Position numbers and translations under genes: made by a program
Notes under the pieces: model-generated
What the model was told of the DNA's origin: nothing
Database searches by the model: none
Seen by the model: the letters and a program-made list of their open reading frames with translations, nothing else
Assembly: GCA_029060725.1 (NCBI GenBank)
Contig: JAIDTL010000160.1
Span: 1-41,519 of the forward strand
Source of the DNA: Muribaculaceae bacterium
GTDB taxonomy: Bacteria; Bacteroidota; Bacteroidia; Bacteroidales; Muribaculaceae
Direction: 5' to 3'
Length of the DNA stretch: 41,519 nt
Shown here: positions 34,009 to 40,817 of the stretch, piece after piece
How positions within the stretch are numbered: position 1 is the stretch's first letter
How the letters are laid out: each line of letters begins with the position of its first letter

Positions 34009-34458
34009 TTATTCTGTCCCTGTGTGTCCGAATGCTCCGTCGCCGCGCTCCGTAGTGTCGATGCGCTTCACCGGTTCCCATTCTACATGCACATATTCCT
34101 TAATTACCATCTGAGCAATGCGTTCGCCTGGGGTTATGGTATATGGTTCGTTTGATAGGTTGATGAGGATGATACCGATATCCCCTCTGAAGTCTGCGTC
34201 TACGGTTCCCGGTGTATTGACGATCGAGAGGCCATGCTTCAGCGCGAGACCCGAACGCGGACGTATCTGGCATTCGTAGCCCTGTGGCAACTGCATTCGT
34301 AGCCCTGTCGGAATCAGGCATCGTTCGAGCGGACCGAGGGTTATTGGTTCGGTAATATTGGCATGGATGTCCATTCCAGCTGCCGAATGAGTCTCGTATG
34401 TTGGCAACCCGTATGGGGAGTCATTGATGATCTTTACTTTGATATGTTCCATTTTCAA
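34009..34458 (-). CDS. dut: dUTP diphosphatase
   Basis: The 149-residue protein has all five trimeric dUTPase motifs: AAGMDIHANI (1), RPRSGLALKHG (2), NTPGTVDADFRGDIGIILIN (3), ITPGERIAQMVI (4) and a C-terminal ERGDGAFGHTG (5, the usual RGxGGFGSTG). It hydrolyses dUTP to dUMP and pyrophosphate, limiting uracil in DNA and feeding dTMP synthesis. The normal length and intact motifs argue for a working housekeeping gene. A start two codons later (34452) is equally plausible. Confidence 0.95.
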   Translation of the reverse strand: MKMEHIKVKIINDSPYGLPTYETHSAAGMDIHANITEPITLGPLERCLIPTGLRMQLPQGYECQIRPRSGLALKHGLSIVNTPGTVDADFRGDIGIILINLSNEPYTITPGERIAQMVIKEYVHVEWEPVKRIDTTERGDGAFGHTGTE

Positions 34459-34539
34459 TAAATTTAAGTTTAGAATTTTTCAAGTTTAGTATATTTATTT
34501 AAATTTTAGTGATCAAATCCCTTTTTTCGTAAGCAAAAT

Positions 34540-34630
34540 CAGGTCGGAGACCTGAAAATCATGCCAAACCCCAGACTTCAGTCTGGGGCTACCCGTGCAA
34601 TAGCACAGTAGCCTCGGAGAGGCGCTTTTT
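34540..34630 (+). repeat. REP-like three-hairpin repeat, copy 2
   Basis: CAGGTCGGAGACCTG, CCCCAGACTTCAGTCTGGGG and AGCCTCGGAGAGGCGCTT. In the first hairpin both arms changed together relative to other copies (AGCTC/GAGCT to AGGTC/GACCT), so pairing is maintained. It lies between mnmD and dut. Confidence 0.85.
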
Positions 34631-34675
34631 GGTATGTTTCTCCCGAAAAATCGGAATATTTCCACTACTTATGTT

Positions 34676-35356
34676 CTAACAATCAGTAATCGCAGTCGGT
34701 TTTGTAGCTCTCAGAATTTCCCTTTTCCCTCCGGGAGGTCCCGGCAAGCGTTCCGTAATGAATCCTATTTGTCGAAGCATCCGCCGGATACTCCCTTTTG
34801 CGCAATATGTGGTAAGCACACCTCCCGGCTTCATTGACATGTAGATCTTCCGGAAAATAGCCTCGTCCCACATCTCAGGTTGTTTTTCAGGAGCGAAAGC
34901 ATCAAAATAAACTACATCAAGTTCCCTCGGAAGATCCATAGTAAGTAGGTCGGCGTTCATCTTCTGTAGAGAGAAATAAGGATTGATACTGATAGGTTCT
35001 CCCCATGGCGATTCATTCACCTTTTCAAAAGCATCCCGATATTCCTCCTCTAATGTATTGGCTACCAGATCCGTCGTCTCTTTAGGCAGCGGATACAATT
35101 CCACTGAAAAATAATCCGTCGGAATCCTCGACTCTAATGCAGCTTCAGCCGTAATTGCCGCATTCATCCCTGTTCCGAATCCCACCTCAAAGACCCTTAC
35201 CGGTCTTGAAGTTTCAGCCGCTTTCCTCCATCCGGCCTCCAGATATACGTGTCTGCTTTCGGCAAGAGCTCCCTTCACCGAATGATAATGCTCATCAATA
35301 TCCTCTCGGTAAAGTGTAGGGCTACCGTCAGCCGTTTCTTCAATCAATATCTTCAT
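34676..35356 (-). CDS. mnmD: tRNA 5-methylaminomethyl-2-thiouridine methyltransferase (MnmD-like)
   Basis: The 226-residue protein matches the stand-alone MnmC N-terminal (DUF752) methyltransferase: EHYHSVKGALAESRHVYLEA, the SAM motif VFEVGFGTGMNAAI, VVYFDAFAPEKQPEMWDEAI and GGVLTTYCAKGSIRRMLRQI, ending in a LPGPPGGKRE loop. It performs the last methylation of mnm5s2U34 in tRNA wobble positions. The oxidase half of MnmC is absent, as in Bacteroidetes generally. A TAATTTTG -7 element (35386-35379) lies about 20 bases upstream. Confidence 0.9.
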   Translation of the reverse strand: MKILIEETADGSPTLYREDIDEHYHSVKGALAESRHVYLEAGWRKAAETSRPVRVFEVGFGTGMNAAITAEAALESRIPTDYFSVELYPLPKETTDLVANTLEEEYRDAFEKVNESPWGEPISINPYFSLQKMNADLLTMDLPRELDVVYFDAFAPEKQPEMWDEAIFRKIYMSMKPGGVLTTYCAKGSIRRMLRQIGFITERLPGPPGGKREILRATKPTAITDC

Positions 35357-35427
35357 CTCTTTTTTTCATTTTCTATCGCAAAATTAATAAAAATCCTCCT
35401 ACCTTGCATTATTTTCGAAAAAAGTAT

Positions 35428-35435
35428 TATCTTTG
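35428..35435 (+). promoter_or_regulatory. -7 promoter element for the PAS gene
   Basis: TATCTTTG matches TAnnTTTG; a TTG lies about 21 bases upstream (35404-35406). The transcript would carry REP-like copy 3 in a leader of about 210 bases. Confidence 0.5.
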
Positions 35436-35484
35436 CATTAAGATTAGTTATTATTATGATGTTCAGATTTTGAACCCAACTTTT

Positions 35485-35578
35485 CAGCTCGGAGAGCTGA
35501 TATAATGCCAAAACCCCAGACTTCAGTCTGGGGCAACTCGATCAAAAGCCCAGTAGCCTCGGAGAGGCGTTTTATGAT
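35485..35578 (+). repeat. REP-like three-hairpin repeat, copy 3
   Basis: CAGCTCGGAGAGCTG, CCCCAGACTTCAGTCTGGGG and AGCCTCGGAGAGGCG. It lies in the leader of the PAS gene, between promoter and start codon. Confidence 0.85.
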
Positions 35579-35646
35579 AGAGTTTGGTTTTGAAAGATAA
35601 TGGAATCGAATCTCCGAAGTAATAACTTAAATTCGAAAAATTGATT

Positions 35647-36003
35647 ATGGAAAAGGAATTCTTGCCCGAATGGGCATACGGTATGGATTGCGCAGTTACT
35701 GTAGTAGACTGTGATTGTCGTATTTTATACATGAACGAGCGTTCGCGCCAGACATTCGCTTCGCGCGGAGGTGCCGATCTGATTGGCCATAACATCATGG
35801 ATTATCACAACGAGCGCTCCCGCGGCATCATCCGCCGTCTTCTGACGGAAGGAGGCTCTAACGCCTACACCATATCAAAGGAAGGGAAACGCAAGATGAT
35901 TTACCAGACTTGCTGGCATAAAACAGACGGCACCCTCGGAGGCCTCGTAGAGCTCTCCATGGTCATCCCCGAAGAAATGCCCCACTACATCCGTAAACCC
36001 TAA
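35647..36003 (+). CDS. Single-domain PAS protein
   Basis: From the ATG at 35647 the protein is 118 residues (a TTG two codons earlier is less likely). The fold reads as one PAS domain: MDCAVTVVDCDCRILYMNER (beta strands A/B), GADLIGHNIMDYHNER, SRGIIRRLLTEGGSNAYTIS, MIYQTCWHKTDGTLGGLVEL. No kinase, cyclase or HTH output is attached. It may bind a ligand or partner and act as a small adaptor. Confidence 0.75.
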   Translation: MEKEFLPEWAYGMDCAVTVVDCDCRILYMNERSRQTFASRGGADLIGHNIMDYHNERSRGIIRRLLTEGGSNAYTISKEGKRKMIYQTCWHKTDGTLGGLVELSMVIPEEMPHYIRKP

Positions 36004-36041
36004 GAATATACATCATTGCCCTGTCAAGTATACGCTCAAAT

Positions 36042-36096
36042 GCTTTATTTAGTAAGAGAGCATGCTCCGCATGCGCCAACGCGCGTGTAAGGTAAC
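36042..36096 (+). repeat. Short duplicated block, copy 1
   Basis: TTAGTAAGAGAGCATGCTCC, then GCATGCGCCAACGCGCGT and a GTAAC tail, is nearly identical to 36191-36243. GCATGC TCC GCATGC can form a hairpin. It abuts the truncated REP-like copy 4, whose first third it replaces. Confidence 0.7.
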
Positions 36097-36155
36097 ACTT
36101 CAGTCTGGGGCAACTCGCTCAAAAGCCAGTAGCCTCGGAGAGGCGCTTTATGGTA
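36097..36155 (+). repeat. REP-like repeat, copy 4 (5'-truncated)
   Basis: Only the right arm of the second hairpin (ACTTCAGTCTGGGG) and the third hairpin (AGCCTCGGAGAGGCGCTT) remain. The missing left part coincides exactly with the boundary of the short duplicated block. Confidence 0.75.
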
Positions 36156-36190
36156 GAATTGTGGTTTAGCATATAAAACAGAACACCATA

Positions 36191-36243
36191 TTTGCTTAGT
36201 AATAAAGCATGCTCCGCATGCGCCAACGCGCGTATAAAGTAAC
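36191..36243 (+). repeat. Short duplicated block, copy 2
   Basis: Second copy of the GCATGCTCCGCATGCGCCAA block, ending four bases before the RhuM ATG at 36248. An ATG inside it (36209) is in frame with RhuM but is repeat sequence, not a conserved N-terminus. Confidence 0.7.
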
Positions 36244-36247
36244 TTTT

Positions 36248-37243
36248 ATGGACAACAACGAAATAATTATATATCAAGGAGAAGATGGCCACACGCACAT
36301 CGACGTGAAGTTCACAGATAAAACTGTATGGCTTTCACAACAGCAACTTTGCGATTTATATCAAACCAGCAAAGCTAATGTAAGTGAGCATATTAAGCAT
36401 ATATTCGAAGATGAAGAACTTGAAGAAGAATCAGTTGTTCGGAAATTCCGAACAACTGCAAAAGATGGTAAATCCTATAACGTAACTTTCTATAACCTCG
36501 ACATGATAATATCATTAGGTTATCGCATCCGCTCGAAGATCGCCACTCATTTCCGCCGCTGGGCAACCGAACGCCTGACGGAATACATCATCAAAGGTTT
36601 CACAATGGACGATGAGCGGCTTAAAGGGAATGGCGGCGGAGCTTATTGGCGTGAACTGCTTGACAGAATTCGAGATATCCGTTCCTCCGAAAAGGTCATG
36701 TACCGTCAGGTATTGGACCTCTATGCTACAGCTGTTGACTATGACCCACGTTCCGAAGTTTCGGTCAAGTTCTTCAAGATCGTTCAGAATAAGCTCCATT
36801 TTGCAGCTCATGGCAATACTGCAGCAGAAGTGATCTATAACCGTGCTAATGGTAATGCACCTCTCATGGGACTTACGTCCTTCAAAGGAGATCATCCGAC
36901 GCTTAGGGATGCTAAGATTGCCAAAAACTATCTCAGCGAAGATGAACTGAAGATTCTCAACAACCTTGTTTCCGGTTACTTTGACTTTGCTGAAATTCAA
37001 GCGATGCGTCGCCTTCCTATGTACATGAGTGACTATGTCCAGCAACTCGACAGCATACTTTCATCTACAGGTCAGTCTATGCTTAACGGTCCTGGCTCGG
37101 TCAGCCATCAGCAAGCCATGGAAAAAGCGGAAGAGGAATATCGCAAATTCCAAGTTCGAGAGCTCTCTCCCGTAGAGCGAGCCTATCTTGAGACAATCAA
37201 GTCTCTCAACGCAAAAGCTAAAAAGAAAGTAACGATTCAATAA
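36248..37243 (+). CDS. RhuM family protein
   Basis: I choose the ATG at 36248 (331 residues), because the family starts with MxNNEIIIYQ and the 13 upstream codons belong to a repeat. Features are DGHTHIDVKFTDKTVWLSQQ, LCDLYQTSKANVSEHIKHIF (HTH-like), VVRKFRTTAKDGKSYNVTFY, DMIISLGYRIRSKIATHFRR and WATERLTEYIIKGFTMDDER. This is the virulence RhuM family (PF13310), often found on mobile elements and next to restriction systems, with unknown biochemistry. A decayed copy of its 5' end lies at 38917. Confidence 0.85.
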   Translation: MDNNEIIIYQGEDGHTHIDVKFTDKTVWLSQQQLCDLYQTSKANVSEHIKHIFEDEELEEESVVRKFRTTAKDGKSYNVTFYNLDMIISLGYRIRSKIATHFRRWATERLTEYIIKGFTMDDERLKGNGGGAYWRELLDRIRDIRSSEKVMYRQVLDLYATAVDYDPRSEVSVKFFKIVQNKLHFAAHGNTAAEVIYNRANGNAPLMGLTSFKGDHPTLRDAKIAKNYLSEDELKILNNLVSGYFDFAEIQAMRRLPMYMSDYVQQLDSILSSTGQSMLNGPGSVSHQQAMEKAEEEYRKFQVRELSPVERAYLETIKSLNAKAKKKVTIQ

Positions 37244-37296
37244 TTCCCAAAATAGACTTTTTGAAACTTCATTGGGAATATCCAAGAAAAAAATAT

Positions 37297-37304
37297 TAAC
37301 TTTG
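37297..37304 (+). promoter_or_regulatory. -7 promoter element for the 145-residue gene
   Basis: TAACTTTG fits TAnnTTTG. The -33 half is weak (TTGG at 37272-37275). Transcription would start near 37308. Confidence 0.45.
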
Positions 37305-37354
37305 TGGGGAATAAAAAACGTATAGATCAAAGAAATGCTTAAATATAAAATAAT

Positions 37355-37792
37355 ATGGATTTGTTTTTCTTGTTTTTTCGGCTTGGACCGGCCATGAAAT
37401 TGATATTTAATATAAGCTATATCCCAAAATATGAAGATTTCAAGGAATTGACTCCTGGTCAGTATCAGGCAATGTATGCGAAAGTTCCGGAGGAAGATTT
37501 GAAGACTTTGGCCAATCAGAAAGTCCTCGCTTTTCTTCCTGATGATGCCAAAGTTTATAATAGGCTTGTCAATGTCTACGGGGATAACTTGATGATAGTC
37601 GGTGATGAAGAGGTTTCCGCATTTGAAGGTGCTGCGGAATTGATCGACAGATATTGTGAAAAAAGTGGTCGAGAATTCGAAACGTTAACGGATAGACTTG
37701 TATATATGGCTCAGACTCTCCCCGATGTCTTTTCAGAAGGCACACCTTATGCAATCCATGGAAAGTGTAAGAAATACCACAGAAAAGGGTAG
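37355..37792 (+). CDS. Hypothetical protein
   Basis: 145 residues from the first ATG; a second in-frame ATG at 37394 would give 132 residues and remove a hydrophobic, non-conserved-looking stretch (MDLFFLFFRLGPA). The remainder has ELTPGQYQAMYAKVPEEDLK and AFEGAAELIDRYCEKSGREF, a helical, moderately acidic protein. No family is recognised. The separate promoter-like element supports a real gene. Confidence 0.5.
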   Translation: MDLFFLFFRLGPAMKLIFNISYIPKYEDFKELTPGQYQAMYAKVPEEDLKTLANQKVLAFLPDDAKVYNRLVNVYGDNLMIVGDEEVSAFEGAAELIDRYCEKSGREFETLTDRLVYMAQTLPDVFSEGTPYAIHGKCKKYHRKG

Positions 37793-37798
37793 AATATG

Positions 37799-38018
37799 AT
37801 TTAAGTTTCGCTTGTTCTCGCGTATTGATTCGCAATCCATTAGTGCGAGGACTAAGATTGATCTCTGCAAGTTCCAAGCGATTCGAAGCAGCCCGCAATC
37901 TTTGCGAGCTCGCCATAACCAAGTCGCGCTGATATAATTGATAGTTAATTGTTGAAAAACCTCTGCGCCTTTGCGCTCTTTGCGTGAGAATTTTAGAGTT
38001 TGCGAAAGTTGAGTTATT
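37799..38018 (+). repeat. MITE-like dispersed repeat, copy 2
   Basis: This copy matches 20268-20496 block by block in the same orientation. Ends TTTAAGTTTCGC and GCGAAAGTTGAG are imperfect inverted repeats. The CTCTGCGCCTTTGCGCTCTT segment is a variant of the short repetitive GCGCCTTTGCG motif also present in copy 1. Confidence 0.75.
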
Positions 38019-38042
38019 CAGATTTAATATCCTATTTAGCAA

Positions 38043-38073
38043 AGATAAGGAGGAAATTTATCCCTCCTTATCT
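38043..38073 (-). terminator. Hairpin terminator of the lipoprotein gene
   Basis: A perfect 11-base stem (AGATAAGGAGG with CCTCCTTATCT) and a 9-base loop begin 15 bases after the stop codon of the minus-strand lipoprotein. A short T-run follows on that strand. Confidence 0.7.
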
Positions 38074-38087
38074 GTTGTTTTCTATGA

Positions 38088-38450
38088 TTAATCAATAAAT
38101 TCTATGACCGTTCCAGTTGCTATAGCCTTGGCTCCTGTGTAAACAAGTATGATCTTGTTCTTGTAGCTTACATTGACATTGATGATTGCTTGAGAGCCTT
38201 TAAGATTAGCATTCTTGTACATATCAGACATTGCAGACTCACCAAGAGATTTTTTTGATAAGCCGCCTATTCCGAACCAATAGTTTTGTGATGACTCTCC
38301 AGTTACCATACCAACTACCTTGTAGTTCTTTTTGGCAAGTACAACCTCAGTTTGGGTGACATTTCGATTGTCTGTCGCCTGACGAGACACTCCACAGCTT
38401 GTGGTGAGCAACGCCATACATGCTACGCATGCAATTAAGAATTTTTTCAT
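38088..38450 (-). CDS. DUF6567 family lipoprotein
   Basis: The 120-residue protein has a lipoprotein signal, MKKFLIACVACMALLTTSC, with C19 as the lipidated residue. After GVSRQATDNRNVTQTEVVLA come KNYKVVGMVTGESSQNYWFG and IGGLSKKSLGESAMSDMYKN, LKGSQAIINVNVSYKN, the pattern of DUF6567 (TRL-like) envelope lipoproteins. Function is unknown. It has an unusually long leader (about 370 bases) if the promoter at 38823-38854 is used. Confidence 0.8.
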   Translation of the reverse strand: MKKFLIACVACMALLTTSCGVSRQATDNRNVTQTEVVLAKKNYKVVGMVTGESSQNYWFGIGGLSKKSLGESAMSDMYKNANLKGSQAIINVNVSYKNKIILVYTGAKAIATGTVIEFID

Positions 38451-38822
38451 TTAGATTTATAATGCCGCCGGACTCTCCTCATTGGCGTTAGGTTATAAAA
38501 TGAAAAAGCGTGAGAGCCGTACTGTTGCTCGTTCCGCTTGTAGAGGCCTTCGCATTGCCCATCGTAGTAGAACGAGCAAACTTGCAGAAGCCTCACGCGG
38601 AATATGTGTACATAATACGTCAATAGCACTCGCTCACGCGATTACTAATAACGGAATATACACTTCCACAAGGCATCTACTGTTTGCTACATTCTTGACT
38701 ACGATTGAAAGTTGCGAAGTTTCTACAAGCCAAGAAAGAGCGTCGAGTAAACGCTTTCTATTATGTCTGCAGTCCCTCCCGCATTGCCCTTGACCGGGCT
38801 TCCGCGTTGCGGTCTGCAATCG
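38451..38822 (-). other. Long structured leader upstream of the DUF6567 gene
   Basis: No coding frame with protein character. Several inverted repeats are present: TTGCTCGTTC with GAACGAGCAA (38524-38533 and 38570-38579), and AGAAAG...CTTTCT around CGT/ACG near 38739-38762. The GC content is higher than in flanking gaps. It could be a structured 5' leader, an undescribed small RNA, or decayed repeat sequence. Confidence 0.4.
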
Positions 38823-38854
38823 CAAAATTAATAATAGTTTTTGAATTCTACAAC
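38823..38854 (-). promoter_or_regulatory. Probable promoter for the DUF6567 leader
   Basis: Minus-strand GTTG (38854-38851), a 20-base spacer and TAATTTTG (38830-38823). One mismatch in the -33 half. Confidence 0.5.
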
Positions 38855-38905
38855 GATTTTATCCCGTTTTTTCAAAAATATTAGCGAAATCTCAAAATTA
38901 ATACG

Positions 38906-38980
38906 TAAATTTGCGTATGGAAAAATGAAACCAACGAGATAATCATATATAATGGAGAGGATGAGCTCATTAAAGATTTG
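38906..38980 (+). pseudogene. Decayed 5' end of a RhuM-family gene
   Basis: A -7 element TAAATTTG (38906-38913) is followed by ATG at 38917. If one A is removed from the A-run, the reading is MENETNEIIIYNGEDE, matching the start of the intact RhuM protein (MDNNEIIIYQGEDG). Similarity stops after about 16 codons. The fragment is frameshifted and truncated, with no downstream gene body. Confidence 0.6.
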
Positions 38981-38981
38981 T

Positions 38982-39113
38982 CCGCGAACTTTCCGTGAAC
39001 TTTCCGCGAACTTTGATAGAATATAAATTTTAAAGTGTTAATTATATGCATTTTATATAATTCCAATAAAATTATAATTCCGCGAACTTACCCTGATCAT
39101 GTCCGCGAACTTT
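38982..39113 (+). repeat. CCGCGAACTTT repeat cluster
   Basis: Three tandem 11-base units (38982-38992, 38993-39003, 39004-39014; the middle one CCGTGAACTTT) and two further units at 39080-39090 and 39103-39113, 23 bases apart. The last unit is 79 bases before the rluA-like start. It could be a binding-site array or residue of a Lys/Phe/Gly-type coding repeat. Confidence 0.7.
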
Positions 39114-39192
39114 ATCACAAAATAACAGTCAACTCTCCAAGCCATCGACTAAATCGCACAACGTAAAACGTCCAACGTATAACGCACCAACA

Positions 39193-40815
39193 ATGAACAA
39201 CCCCTTCGACTACATACCCGATGCCGCTTGCGACGAGGCTTTTCGGGAATTGACACTCAGGATCGAGACGCTGAAGAAAAGCGAGCGTCTTGAGGATATC
39301 TGCCTCTGCCGTGAACTTGAGGCAGGGAAGATGCTTGGCGTACTCATCGCCGAGGAAGCCGAGGGGAAGCGTCATACTCTCTATGCTTTCTCAGGACAGC
39401 TTGGTGATACCGGTTTCCATCATCCTGACTTTGTCGGTCCGGTGTTCGACTACCTTCAACCCGACGGGCATTTCAAAACTAAGGAGGCCGACATTTCCCA
39501 TCAGAACGCCAACATATCCCGATTCGAGGCAGGAGCTTTAGCAGAGATAAGAAGCGAATATGAGCGTGCAAAGGTGAGTCTTGATGCCGAGGTCTCCGCA
39601 TATAAAGAAAATTGCCGCCAATCGAAGCAGCAGCGGGATGCCAAAAGAAAGTCGGGAAATATCGATGATGAGGAACTAACCGCCATGATTCGTCAGAGTC
39701 AGTTTGAGAAAGCGGAGCTCCATCGCCTTAAGAAGAAAGTGGCAGCCGAACTCGAACCCTACGAGTCCAAACTTAAAGAAGCCGAGACTATTCTCGATGC
39801 CATGAAAGAAAAACGTCGCGCTGATTCCGAAGACCTGCAAAAATGGCTGTTCGATAGTTTTCGTGTGCTCAACGCACGCGGTGAAAACCGTAGTCTAAGC
39901 GAGATTTTTGCAGAGACTCCATTGAAAATACCCCCTTCCGGTGCAGGCGAGTGCTGTGCCCCAAAACTGCTGCAAGCTGCGTATCTGAAGGGATGGACAC
40001 CAGTGTCAATGGCCGAATACTGGTATGGCAAGCCTAAAGGTGGCGACGTGCGTATCCATGGCAACCATTATCCAGCTTGCAGGGGCAAATGTCTTCCTGT
40101 GCTCACATGGATGCTTCAAGGTCTCGACATTGAGCCTACTCTTGACACTGAAATCCGATCCATAACGCATAGGGAACCCCGAATCATATTCGAAAACCGA
40201 TGGTTCTGCGTAGTTGACAAACCATCCGGTATGCTCTCCGTTCCGGGTAAGGGTAAGGCAGTTTCCGTTCAGGAATGGCTTCAGGAAATATATGGACCGA
40301 ACCGTCAGGTGAAAATGGTCCATCGCCTCGATCAGGATACGTCCGGCTTACTGATAGCCTCCTTCGGTCCGCTTTCCTTCAAATTGCTCCAGACCATGTT
40401 TGCCATGCGTAAGGTCAAGAAGACATATATAGCCATATTGGAAGGAGATTATGAATCAATGGGAATCTCTCGCAGTGGACGCATTGAACTTCCGCTCACT
40501 CCCGATTGGCTTGACCGTCCACGTCAGCGAGTGGATATGAAAGAGGGTAAAGAGGCTGCCACGGATTACGAATTCATTGAGGTCAATGAAGGAAGAAGCC
40601 GAGTCACTTTCCATCCCCTTACAGGACGCACCCACCAGCTGCGAGTTCATGCCGCATCTGAAATGGGACTCGGCATGCCCATTGTCGACGACCGCCTCTA
40701 TGGCATGAACACCGGTAACGCCACCGACCGACTACTCCTCCACGCCCACAAGATAGAATTCACCTTCCCAATAGATCGCCAAAACTACACCTTCCAATCC
40801 CCTGTCCCCTTCTAA
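39193..40815 (+). CDS. RluA-family pseudouridine synthase with N-terminal extension
   Basis: The 540-residue protein has an RluA-type catalytic domain in its C-terminal 210 residues: WFCVVDKPSGMLSVPGKGKA, then VHRLDQDTSGLLIASFGP with catalytic Asp380, KKTYIAILEG and FHPLTGRTHQLRVHAASEMG. The N-terminal 330 residues are unusual for the family. They include an acidic start, a long helical coiled-coil-like part (about 110-220) and an Arg/Gly segment resembling an RNA-contact region (YGKPKGGDVRIHGNHYPACR). Long forms like this occur in Bacteroidetes. It isomerises uridines in rRNA or tRNA; the exact target is not assignable. Confidence 0.9.
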   Translation: MNNPFDYIPDAACDEAFRELTLRIETLKKSERLEDICLCRELEAGKMLGVLIAEEAEGKRHTLYAFSGQLGDTGFHHPDFVGPVFDYLQPDGHFKTKEADISHQNANISRFEAGALAEIRSEYERAKVSLDAEVSAYKENCRQSKQQRDAKRKSGNIDDEELTAMIRQSQFEKAELHRLKKKVAAELEPYESKLKEAETILDAMKEKRRADSEDLQKWLFDSFRVLNARGENRSLSEIFAETPLKIPPSGAGECCAPKLLQAAYLKGWTPVSMAEYWYGKPKGGDVRIHGNHYPACRGKCLPVLTWMLQGLDIEPTLDTEIRSITHREPRIIFENRWFCVVDKPSGMLSVPGKGKAVSVQEWLQEIYGPNRQVKMVHRLDQDTSGLLIASFGPLSFKLLQTMFAMRKVKKTYIAILEGDYESMGISRSGRIELPLTPDWLDRPRQRVDMKEGKEAATDYEFIEVNEGRSRVTFHPLTGRTHQLRVHAASEMGLGMPIVDDRLYGMNTGNATDRLLLHAHKIEFTFPIDRQNYTFQSPVPF

Positions 40816-40817
40816 TC

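Noticed and set aside
38451-38500. GAGGAGAGTCCGG on the minus strand as an RNase P RNA fragment
   Set aside because: Only this short string resembles the RNase P core; no other conserved P RNA segments are present in the interval.
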